A stretch of 6,974 nucleotides of DNA from an uncultured Pelagibacteraceae bacterium (GTDB taxonomy: Bacteria > Pseudomonadota > Alphaproteobacteria > Pelagibacterales > Pelagibacteraceae): NCBI GenBank assembly GCA_902588335.1, contig CACIOV010000033.1:1-6974 (forward strand), written 5' to 3'. Below are positions 1 through 6,537 of this stretch, in pieces; the stretch's first letter is position 1, and every line of letters begins with the position of its first letter. A program made the translations under genes and the position numbers. Under the pieces are notes generated by a model. That model worked only from the letters and a program-made list of their open reading frames with translations. It was not told the DNA's origin and searched no databases.

Positions 1-102
1 TGTTAATAATTCATCTTCTTTGTTTAATTTCACATTAAAAATCTTTGATGCATATTCTTCACTTGATTTTATAAGTTTTCTGGTAATTAATATTTTCTTC
101 AT
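1..102 (-). CDS. D-isomer 2-hydroxyacid dehydrogenase, probable glyoxylate/hydroxypyruvate reductase (5' end only, cut by window edge)
   Basis: An open frame starts at the ATG at 102-100 and runs off the left edge after 34 codons. The peptide begins MKKILITRKLIKSS and continues through a segment ending in FNVKLNKEDELLT. The opening beta-strand (KKILITRKL), followed about 13 residues later by a second hydrophobic strand and a short acidic segment (NKEDELL), is typical of the N-terminus of GyaR/GhrB-type D-2-hydroxyacid dehydrogenases. These are cytoplasmic NAD(P)H enzymes that reduce glyoxylate to glycolate or hydroxypyruvate to D-glycerate. The start codon overlaps the glcF stop as ATGA, and no Shine-Dalgarno is visible, so translation is probably coupled to glcF. 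The Rossmann domain and catalytic Arg/Glu/His lie outside the window. The family call therefore rests on a short N-terminus plus its neighbours, and the exact substrate is open. Confidence 0.62.
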   Translation of the reverse strand, partial: MKKILITRKLIKSSEEYASKIFNVKLNKEDELLT

Positions 103-1406
103 AATTTTCTTAGAATTTTTGGCTTGGGACCACCTGTGTACCAATCTATAATTTCAGCTGTGTGTAAAATTGGAATCTTAGTACCTTTTGCAATTTGAGT
201 AATACATCCAATATTTCCAGTGGTAATAAATTGAGGTTTTATTTTTTCAATATTTGAAATTTTATTTTCTAATAGTTTTTTTGCAATATTATTTTGAAGT
301 AAATTATAAGTTCCTGCAGAACCGCAACAAAGATGTCCATCTGGAATATCAAGTACTTTGTTTCCTGTTTTTTTTATTAACTTTATAGGAACTTCATGTA
401 CTTTTTGTCCATGTTGCATTGAACAAGCAGAATGATATGCAATTTTATATTCTTTTTCATTTTCATTTTTTTTAATAAAATTAAGCTTAACATTTTCATC
501 TAAGTATTCTGATATATCTTTCGTTAATTCAGATACTTTTTTTGCTTTTTTTTTTAAATTTTCGTCAGATCTGAATATAAATCCATAATCTTTTAAAGTA
601 GTGCCACATCCAGATGTGTTGGAAATTATGGCATCTAATCCATTTTTCAAATACTCGTTATACCAAATCGAAATATTTTTTCTAAAAGTTTTGTTAGCTA
701 AATCACTTTTGCCCAAATGATGATTTAAAGAGCCGCAGCAATTTATTCCCTTGGGGACAACGACTTCAATATTATGTCGATTTAATAGTCTAATAGTTGC
801 TTCATTAATTTGTGGAGAAATAACTTTTTGAACACATCCTGTTAGCAAGGCAACTCTTGCTACTGGTTTTTTTTTATTTTTGGCCAGATATACATTCATG
901 TTAGCTAGTGTTTTTTTGGGAAACTTACCTGGCATAAGATTAATCATTTCTCTAACTTTTTTAGGAAATATAAAACGGAATGGTTTTACAAATTGAGCTA
1001 AAATTCCAACAATTCTAAAATTAATTGGTTCAGACAACACGATGGATAAAAAATTCCTAATAAATCTATCACCAAAAGGTCTTTTATAAGTTTTTTCTAT
1101 ATGATTTCTTCCATGATCGATAAGGTGCATATAATTTACTCCAGAAGGACAAGTTGTCATGCAGCTATAACATGAAAGACATCTATCTATGTGTTTTACA
1201 ATTTTTTCATTAGCTGGTTTATTATTTTCCAACATATCTTTTATCAAATATATTCTTCCTCTTGGTCCATCTAATTCATCTCCTAATAGTTGATATGTGG
1301 GACAAGTAGCATTGCAGAATCCGCAATGGACACATTTTCTTAAAATTTTTTCGCTTGATTTGTTATCTTTATTTTTTAATTGTTCTTTTGAAAAATGTGT
1401 TTCCAT
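99..1406 (-). CDS. glcF: Glycolate oxidase iron-sulfur subunit GlcF
   Basis: This is the electron-transfer subunit of the glycolate dehydrogenase complex GlcDEF. It carries electrons from the flavin subunits toward the quinone pool at the cytoplasmic membrane. The 435-residue protein has two ferredoxin-type [4Fe-4S] motifs: C25-x2-C28-x2-C31-x3-C35-P, and C76-x2-C79-x2-C82-x3-C86-P. Two cysteine-rich CCG domains follow, with C191...C223-C224-G and C328...C360-C361-G. The segment between the clusters (YQLLGDELDGPRGRIYLIK) is characteristic of GlcF. The length is close to E. coli GlcF (about 407 residues), and the N-terminus aligns with that protein from its first Met. The ATG directly follows the glcE stop (TAAATG) with no clear ribosome site, suggesting translational coupling. 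The stop overlaps the next gene by 4 nt. A run of ten A residues lies at 546-555 on the coding strand. No key residue is missing. Confidence 0.96.
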   Translation of the reverse strand: METHFSKEQLKNKDNKSSEKILRKCVHCGFCNATCPTYQLLGDELDGPRGRIYLIKDMLENNKPANEKIVKHIDRCLSCYSCMTTCPSGVNYMHLIDHGRNHIEKTYKRPFGDRFIRNFLSIVLSEPINFRIVGILAQFVKPFRFIFPKKVREMINLMPGKFPKKTLANMNVYLAKNKKKPVARVALLTGCVQKVISPQINEATIRLLNRHNIEVVVPKGINCCGSLNHHLGKSDLANKTFRKNISIWYNEYLKNGLDAIISNTSGCGTTLKDYGFIFRSDENLKKKAKKVSELTKDISEYLDENVKLNFIKKNENEKEYKIAYHSACSMQHGQKVHEVPIKLIKKTGNKVLDIPDGHLCCGSAGTYNLLQNNIAKKLLENKISNIEKIKPQFITTGNIGCITQIAKGTKIPILHTAEIIDWYTGGPKPKILRKL

Positions 1407-2687
1407 TTATATACCAGTATACATTTTTCCTGAGTTAAGTATTCTTTTGGGATCAAAACTTTTTTTAATATTTTGAGATATAATAAATCGATCTTTATTT
1501 ATAGTAAAAACATCTTCTACGTAAGGGAGATAATTAGAATTTTTTATCATTGTTACATAACCATCAAGTTTTACTACCTTTTTTCTTATAGAATCAAACA
1601 TCTCTTCTGATAATTCAAAAGCCTCCATCCACATTAAGGCTCCACCCCAATCTAAATAATATTTATATTTGTTAGAAAATTGATAAAGCAATTTAATGCA
1701 TTCAGATGGAGGAATAACTATTCTAATAATACTATTTTTTGATTTAGAAAAAAATTCAAAACTTTTAACTTTATTCCAAAAAATTTCTGACTGATATGTC
1801 TCAAGAATTGAAATACTAAAATTATAAATTTTTAATTCGTCAATCAGATTTTTAACTCTTTGATCGATAGAATTTTTTGATCCTTCTATTCTAATTGCTG
1901 TAATAGAACCTTCTTGTTTAAGATCATTTAATTTAAAAGTTTTTTCAATATTCATAGCGCAGCCAGGTACTGTTGGCTCATTAGGCAAAAAAATAGCTCC
2001 GGAAACATCATTTGAAGAACTTATCGCTTTATCTAAAAAATCCATTGCGAATTCTAACTTTTGATTATGGATAACTAATGTTTTACTTTCTTCTGAAACA
2101 GGCAATACCTTAAAAGTGATTTCAGTTAGTGCTACAAGAGTTCCATAAGAACCACAAATTAATTTGCTCAAATCATAACCTGTAACATTTTTTACTACTA
2201 CTCCCCCTGATTTTATAATTTCACCTTTTCCATTAACTCCTCTAAATCCTAAAACATGATCTCTGACACTCCCAACCTTAAATCTTCGTGGTCCAGAAAT
2301 ATTGCAAGCTACCTGTCCAGCTGCAGTTCCGTAGTCACTTTTTCCATTTAACAAATATCCAAAATCGATTGGCTCAAAAGCTAGTTGTTGTTTATTTTTT
2401 TTTAATTCTTCCTCTATATGTCTTATTGGGGTTCCAGCTTTAACCTTAATATAAAGTTCTTCAGGTAAATATTCTATAATTCCATTTAACTTTGACAAAC
2501 TTAAAGTTTGCGCACACTGAAGTGGTTTTCCTATTTTTTTTTTTGAGCCAGATCCTACTAATTCTATAGGAATGTTCGATTTATAAAACTTTTTTATAAA
2601 ATTCGACACTTCCCTTTCATTTTGAGGATATTTTGTGGAATCAGAATCTAGGTATGTCGGGAAATTTTGTTTTTCCTCTATGGACAT
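1407..2687 (-). CDS. glcE: Glycolate oxidase FAD-binding subunit GlcE
   Basis: This is the second flavin subunit of glycolate oxidase and a paralogue of GlcD, belonging to the PCMH-type FAD-binding fold. Visible features are the Gly-rich nucleotide loop GSGSKKKIG (residues 45-53), the central FAD-binding part (TAAGQVACNISGPRR at 121-135, VRDHVLGFRGVNGKGE at 141-156, VVVKNVTGYDLSKLICGSYG at 163-182) and the C-terminal signature FDPKRILNSGKMY (411-423). The 426 residues are about 75 longer than E. coli GlcE. Part of this is an N-terminal extension of about 19 residues before the usual beginning near KYPQNEREV. The start at 2687 is supported by a good Shine-Dalgarno (GGGAGAG) and by the absence of another in-frame ATG before the core. 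It overlaps the end of glcD by 47 nt and abuts glcF. Without its neighbours the family call would be a generic FAD-binding oxidoreductase; the glcD-E-F order makes it GlcE. Confidence 0.94.
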   Translation of the reverse strand: MSIEEKQNFPTYLDSDSTKYPQNEREVSNFIKKFYKSNIPIELVGSGSKKKIGKPLQCAQTLSLSKLNGIIEYLPEELYIKVKAGTPIRHIEEELKKNKQQLAFEPIDFGYLLNGKSDYGTAAGQVACNISGPRRFKVGSVRDHVLGFRGVNGKGEIIKSGGVVVKNVTGYDLSKLICGSYGTLVALTEITFKVLPVSEESKTLVIHNQKLEFAMDFLDKAISSSNDVSGAIFLPNEPTVPGCAMNIEKTFKLNDLKQEGSITAIRIEGSKNSIDQRVKNLIDELKIYNFSISILETYQSEIFWNKVKSFEFFSKSKNSIIRIVIPPSECIKLLYQFSNKYKYYLDWGGALMWMEAFELSEEMFDSIRKKVVKLDGYVTMIKNSNYLPYVEDVFTINKDRFIISQNIKKSFDPKRILNSGKMYTGI

Positions 2688-4137
2688 GCACTCTCCCTTC
2701 TTCAGCGCACTTTCTTAAAATTGGATAAACTTTTCCAGGATTTAATAGTGAACTTGCGTCTAAAGCTTTTTTAATTTTAATCTGCTGTTGGATGTCATTA
2801 TTGTTAAACATTTCACACATCAATTCCCTTTTCTCAACTCCAACCCCATGCTCTCCTGTCAAAACTCCACCAACTTTTACACAATATTTTAATATATCTG
2901 CTCCAAATTTTTCTGTTTTTTCTAAAGAATTTTTTTCGTTAGCATCATACATAATTAAAGGATGAAGATTCCCATCTCCAGCATGAAAAGCATTTGCAAC
3001 AGGTAAATTGTATTTTTTGGATAGTCTTCCTATTTCTTTTAAAACCTCAGCTAACTTTCCTCTTGGGATAGTACCGTCCATACAATAATAATCTGGAGCC
3101 ATATCGCCACAAGCTGGGAAAGCCGCTTTACGTCCAGCCCAAAACTTTAATCTTTGTTTTTCATTTTTACTAATTTTAATACTCGATGACTTATTTCGTT
3201 TAGCAATATTGCTTACCTTTTCAATAAGTTCTTCTACTTCTGTTTCGGTGCCATCTAATTCTACAATTAACATTGATTCTGCATCTCTTGGATAGCCTGC
3301 TTTTACAAAATTATCAGTAGCATGAATTAATGCCTTATCCATCATTTCCATTCCAGAAGGGATAATTCCGCTTGCAATAATTTCAGAAACACATTTTCCG
3401 CCATCCTCTATTGTAGGAAATCCAATTAGAGCAGCTTTAACTGATTGAGGTTTCTTAAGTATCTTTACTGTGACTTCCGTAATTACACATAACAAACCTT
3501 CGGAGCCAGTAATTAATCCGAGCAAGTCATAACCTTCTGAGTCATAAGTTTTACCTCCAAATCTAGAAATAGTTCCATCCATAAAAACCACTTCGACTCC
3601 AAGAAGATTATTTGTCGTTGTTCCATATTTCAAAGAATGCACACCTCCAGAATTTTCTGCAACATTACCTCCGATTGAACAGGCAATTTGACTTGATGGG
3701 TCTGGAGCATAATAAAAATTTTTATCTTCTACGGCTTGTGTGATTGATAAATTCGTTACACCTGGTTGGGCAACTACACATCTATTTTTATAATCAATAT
3801 TAATAATTTTATTAAATTTAGTTAGACTTAAAAGTATACTGTCTTCTAATGGTAGAGCTCCTCCTGATAATCCGGTTCCAGCACCTCTTGGAACAACTTT
3901 AATTCTTTCTCGATTGCAGTACGCTAGTATTTTGCTAACCTCTTCTGTATTTTCTGGAAATACAACAACTAATGGTTTTTGTTTGTATGCTGATAGAGCA
4001 TCAGTTTCAAAAGGTCGTGTTTGATCCTCATGATCTAAAATATTTTCAATTTTAATAATTTTTTTAAGATCTGCTATAACGTCTACTTTTTTTGATATAA
4101 GTTTACGATCAATTTTTGGCATGGCTAATTTAGTCAT
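2641..4137 (-). CDS. glcD: Glycolate oxidase catalytic subunit GlcD
   Basis: GlcD is the FAD-dependent subunit that oxidises glycolate to glyoxylate; related family members also take D-lactate. Its 498 residues match E. coli GlcD (499). The FAD-binding PCMH domain covers about residues 53-230, with PRGAGTGLSGGALP at 83-96, DPSS at 146-149, the Gly-rich GGNVAENSGG (156-165) and LITGSEGLLCVITEV (208-222). The FAD-oxidase C-terminal domain follows, with HAGDGNLHP (385-393), GEHGVG (428-433) and NPGK (466-469). The tail GRVHVHRGKTKFPDIPRF is typical of proteobacterial GlcD, so the overlap with glcE does not come from a spurious C-terminus. The start at 4137 is the longest option. Met6 (4122-4120) is an alternative, and neither has a good Shine-Dalgarno. 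A promoter-like sequence lies just upstream, so glcDEF may have its own transcript. The alternative call is D-lactate dehydrogenase, which the glcE and glcF neighbours make unlikely. Confidence 0.96.
   Translation of the reverse strand: MTKLAMPKIDRKLISKKVDVIADLKKIIKIENILDHEDQTRPFETDALSAYKQKPLVVVFPENTEEVSKILAYCNRERIKVVPRGAGTGLSGGALPLEDSILLSLTKFNKIINIDYKNRCVVAQPGVTNLSITQAVEDKNFYYAPDPSSQIACSIGGNVAENSGGVHSLKYGTTTNNLLGVEVVFMDGTISRFGGKTYDSEGYDLLGLITGSEGLLCVITEVTVKILKKPQSVKAALIGFPTIEDGGKCVSEIIASGIIPSGMEMMDKALIHATDNFVKAGYPRDAESMLIVELDGTETEVEELIEKVSNIAKRNKSSSIKISKNEKQRLKFWAGRKAAFPACGDMAPDYYCMDGTIPRGKLAEVLKEIGRLSKKYNLPVANAFHAGDGNLHPLIMYDANEKNSLEKTEKFGADILKYCVKVGGVLTGEHGVGVEKRELMCEMFNNNDIQQQIKIKKALDASSLLNPGKVYPILRKCAEEGRVHVHRGKTKFPDIPRF
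2692..2700 (-). promoter_or_regulatory. Shine-Dalgarno for glcE, embedded in the glcD 3' end
   Basis: The coding strand reads GAAGGGAGA here, with GGAG ending five bases before the glcE ATG at 2687-2685. It is the clearest ribosome-binding site in the window, and it decides the glcE start although that start lies within glcD. The same bases encode the Glu-Gly-Arg of the conserved GlcD tail. Confidence 0.7.
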
Positions 4138-4143
4138 AAAAAT

Positions 4144-4172
4144 ATACTACAGCCTAAAAGCTTGGTGGTCAA
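4144..4172 (-). promoter_or_regulatory. Sigma-70-type promoter candidate for glcDEF
   Basis: On the minus strand TTGACC (4172-4167, 5 of 6 matches to the -35 consensus) is followed by a 17-base spacer and TAGTAT (4149-4144, 4 of 6 matches to the -10). A second -10 option, TATATT, overlaps at 4146-4141 with a 20-base spacer. The element sits in the 50-base gap between the aminotransferase stop and glcD, the largest gap in the window. Transcription would be expected to start around 4138-4136, on or next to the first glcD ATG. In such A+T-rich DNA chance matches are common, but the near-consensus -35, ideal spacing and position favour a real site. Confidence 0.5.
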
Positions 4173-4187
4173 AAAAGTTAATATGAA

Positions 4188-5351
4188 TTATTTAAGTATT
4201 TTATCTATTTTTTCTATAGCTTTGCTTATATTTTCTCTTGAAGTAGCAAAATTAAATCTCACATAATCTGTGGCAAATTTTCCGAATGCAGCTCCGGGAA
4301 TCATAGCAACCCCTGCTTCTTTTAAGCTTTTTTCTGTAAATTCTTCTCCATTCATTCCAGTATTCTTTACATTAGGAAATGCAAAAAAAGATCCACCTGG
4401 CATATTACATTGAACGCCTTTTAAACTTTGCAATCCATCGCAAATAAGTTTTCTTCTAATAAAAAATTCTTTCATCATATCTTCCAGATGGTTTTCTGGA
4501 CCATCTAAAGCTGCTATGGCACCATATTGCGCTGGTGTATTAACGCATGAATGACTGTTTACACAAAATTTAAATACGTGTTCAATTAATTTTTCAGGCC
4601 ATACACTCCAACCTAATCGCCATCCTGTCATTGCGTAAGTTTTACTCCACCCATTTAAAATAATTAGCCTGTCATAAAGATCAGGATAATTTAATAAAGT
4701 TGGAATTTCTTTGTTACCAAAAATCAATCTATCGTAAACCTCATCGCTTAAAACTGCTAGATGAGGAAATTTTTTTAAACTATTTGCAAGTTTATCAATT
4801 GCTTTTTTTTCAGTAAAACCTCCTGTCGGATTGTGAGGATTATTCAAAATTAATAATCGAGTTTTTTCATTAATTAATGATAAAATTTTATCAGGATTAA
4901 TTGAAAAATCTTTATTCTCCGTCATATTATAAGGAACTGCCTTGGCTCCTGTAAAATTAATCATTGATTCATAAATAGGAAAACCTGGATCAGGATATAA
5001 AATTTCAGCACCAGGTTCTCCGAAAAAAGAAATGGCGTAGTACATTGTGGGTTTGCCACCAGGCATAATAATTATTCTCTCAGGATCAATATGAGCTTTA
5101 TATAAACTTTTTATTTTTCTGCTTACAGCTTCTCTACATTCGATTATTCCGTTTGGTAAGGTGTAGCCATGATGACCATCTTTTAACGCTTTGATAGCCG
5201 CGTTAACCGCATGCTGTGGAGATTTAAAATCAGATTGCCCTAAACTTAAATCAATAATTTTCTTTCCTTGTTTTTGTAATTTTTTCGTTTTTGCAAATAT
5301 GCTGTATACAGCTTCGGTGCCAAGCTTATTTACATTCTTAGCAATTTTCAT
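4188..5351 (-). CDS. Fold-type I PLP-dependent aminotransferase (aspartate aminotransferase superfamily)
   Basis: This cytoplasmic class I/II aminotransferase moves an amino group between an amino acid and a 2-oxoacid. All hallmark residues are present in the 387-residue protein: the substrate-loop SLGQSDF (36-42), PGGKPT (97-102) near the cofactor phosphate, NNPHNPTG with Asn174, SDEVYD with Asp203 and Tyr206, the Schiff-base Lys237 in SKTYAMTGWRLG, Arg245, and the carboxylate-binding Arg365 in VRFNFATS. The length is normal and there is no signal peptide. The ATG follows the stop of the upstream dehydrogenase gene after two bases with no clear ribosome site, so the two are very probably one transcription unit. 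The substrate cannot be fixed from motifs: aspartate, alanine or aromatic amino acid donors are all possible. Because the neighbours make glyoxylate and probably pyruvate, transamination to glycine or alanine is a reasonable inference, not an observation. Confidence 0.93.
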   Translation of the reverse strand: MKIAKNVNKLGTEAVYSIFAKTKKLQKQGKKIIDLSLGQSDFKSPQHAVNAAIKALKDGHHGYTLPNGIIECREAVSRKIKSLYKAHIDPERIIIMPGGKPTMYYAISFFGEPGAEILYPDPGFPIYESMINFTGAKAVPYNMTENKDFSINPDKILSLINEKTRLLILNNPHNPTGGFTEKKAIDKLANSLKKFPHLAVLSDEVYDRLIFGNKEIPTLLNYPDLYDRLIILNGWSKTYAMTGWRLGWSVWPEKLIEHVFKFCVNSHSCVNTPAQYGAIAALDGPENHLEDMMKEFFIRRKLICDGLQSLKGVQCNMPGGSFFAFPNVKNTGMNGEEFTEKSLKEAGVAMIPGAAFGKFATDYVRFNFATSRENISKAIEKIDKILK

Positions 5352-5353
5352 TT

Positions 5354-6508
5354 TTAATTTTTTCTAAAAACAACTTTAGATCTATTAAGTTCTTTAATAG
5401 ATTGACAACCCATTAATATCATATCTCGATTTATTTCTTCTTTCATTTTTTTTAGTAGCACTTCAACACCTTGTTGACCAGCAGCTCCCAAAGCAAATAA
5501 ATATCCTTTTCCAAAACTACAAGCTTTAGCACCAAGCGCTAATGCTTTTAAAACATGTGTCCCCCTTCTAACACCACTATCAAGAATTACTTCTATTTTA
5601 TCTCCAACCGCATCAACAATTTTAGTCAAATGATCAAAAGGTGTTATTGAACCATCAAGTTGTCTTCCTCCATGATTTGAAATTATTATTGCGGTACAGC
5701 CAATATCAATTGCTTTTTTGGCATCTTCTACTGACATAACACCTTTGAGAGCAAATGGACCTCCCCATTTTTTTACGCAATATTCTGCATCACTCCAATT
5801 CATTTTAGTTTCAAACTGTTCGTTCATATAATTCATAACTGATTGGTCTATTTTACTTCCTTTGTCTGTTGTATGAATTACATTTGATAATTCAAATTTT
5901 TTTCTAAACAAATAATTCAAGCTCCATGTTGGATGCAAAGCAAAACTTAGTAAGCTACCGAGTGTTAATCTAGGTGGGGTTGAAAAACCTGTTCTATGAT
6001 CTCTTTCTCTATTGCCAGCTACAACAGCATCAACAGTTAAACACATGCTATTAAATCCAGATTGCTTACATCTCTCAATTAAATTATCGGTTAATCCTTT
6101 ATCTTTATGAATGTAAAGTTGAAATAGTTTTGGACCATTAGTTAACTTTCCAATCTCTTCAATGCTTGTTGTTGACATAGTAGATATACCAAACATTGTA
6201 CCCATTTTTTCAGCAGCTCTTGCTGTAGCCCTTTCCCCTTCATGATGATAAAGGCGGTGCATAGCAGTGGCAGAAAGAAAAAGTGGAAAATCAATTTTTT
6301 GACCCAAAACAGTAGTGGATAAATCAACGTTATTTGCACCCGTTAATACATTTGGAATTAGATCACAATTATTAAAGGAATCAGTATTTTTTTTTAAGGT
6401 TATTTCGTCGTCTGCACCCCCATCTATATAATGAAAGATTGGAGATGGTAATTTTTTTTTCGCCAATTTTCTAAAATCTTCTACGTTATGACAATCTTTA
6501 AGATTCAT
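5354..6508 (-). CDS. lldD: FMN-dependent L-2-hydroxyacid dehydrogenase, probably L-lactate dehydrogenase (LldD type)
   Basis: This protein belongs to the FMN-dependent alpha-hydroxyacid dehydrogenase family, which oxidises L-2-hydroxyacids to 2-oxoacids. The bacterial LldD branch works at the inner membrane and passes electrons to quinones. The 384 residues form the expected TIM barrel. By-eye equivalents of the glycolate oxidase active site are Tyr27, Tyr132 (FQLY), Asp160 (LTVD), Arg167, Lys255 (LKGV), His279 and Arg282 (SNHGGRQLDG). FMN-phosphate residues are in DSGVRRG (310-316). The position of the plant glycolate oxidase Trp108 is Met111, in STMSTTSIEE; E. coli LldD also lacks Trp there. 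Residues about 175-247 match the membrane-associated loop region of LldD (LHPTWSLNYLFRKK). These points favour L-lactate over glycolate, though the exact substrate is unproven. The usual phosphate-contact Arg (GRAF in LldD) is Lys334 (GKGY). The start at 6508 lacks a clear Shine-Dalgarno but gives a standard family N-terminus. Confidence 0.88.
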   Translation of the reverse strand: MNLKDCHNVEDFRKLAKKKLPSPIFHYIDGGADDEITLKKNTDSFNNCDLIPNVLTGANNVDLSTTVLGQKIDFPLFLSATAMHRLYHHEGERATARAAEKMGTMFGISTMSTTSIEEIGKLTNGPKLFQLYIHKDKGLTDNLIERCKQSGFNSMCLTVDAVVAGNRERDHRTGFSTPPRLTLGSLLSFALHPTWSLNYLFRKKFELSNVIHTTDKGSKIDQSVMNYMNEQFETKMNWSDAEYCVKKWGGPFALKGVMSVEDAKKAIDIGCTAIIISNHGGRQLDGSITPFDHLTKIVDAVGDKIEVILDSGVRRGTHVLKALALGAKACSFGKGYLFALGAAGQQGVEVLLKKMKEEINRDMILMGCQSIKELNRSKVVFRKN

Positions 6509-6537
6509 TTATTACTTTTATTTTGATTCTGGTAAAA

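Noticed and set aside
2641..2687. Frameshift or assembly error causing the glcD/glcE overlap
   Set aside because: GlcD ends with its normal family C-terminus and GlcE has an intact start with a good ribosome site. Both frames are explained without an error.
4138..4187. Possible terminator hairpin between the aminotransferase gene and glcD
   Set aside because: Only a three-base-pair AGC/GCT pairing and the palindrome AAGCTT are visible, with no stable stem followed by a T-run. Promoter elements explain the gap better.
6142..6339. A 65-codon open frame on the minus strand, in another frame within the lldD-like gene
   Set aside because: It lies wholly inside a well-supported gene, has no family resemblance and no ribosome site, and such frames are common in A+T-rich DNA.
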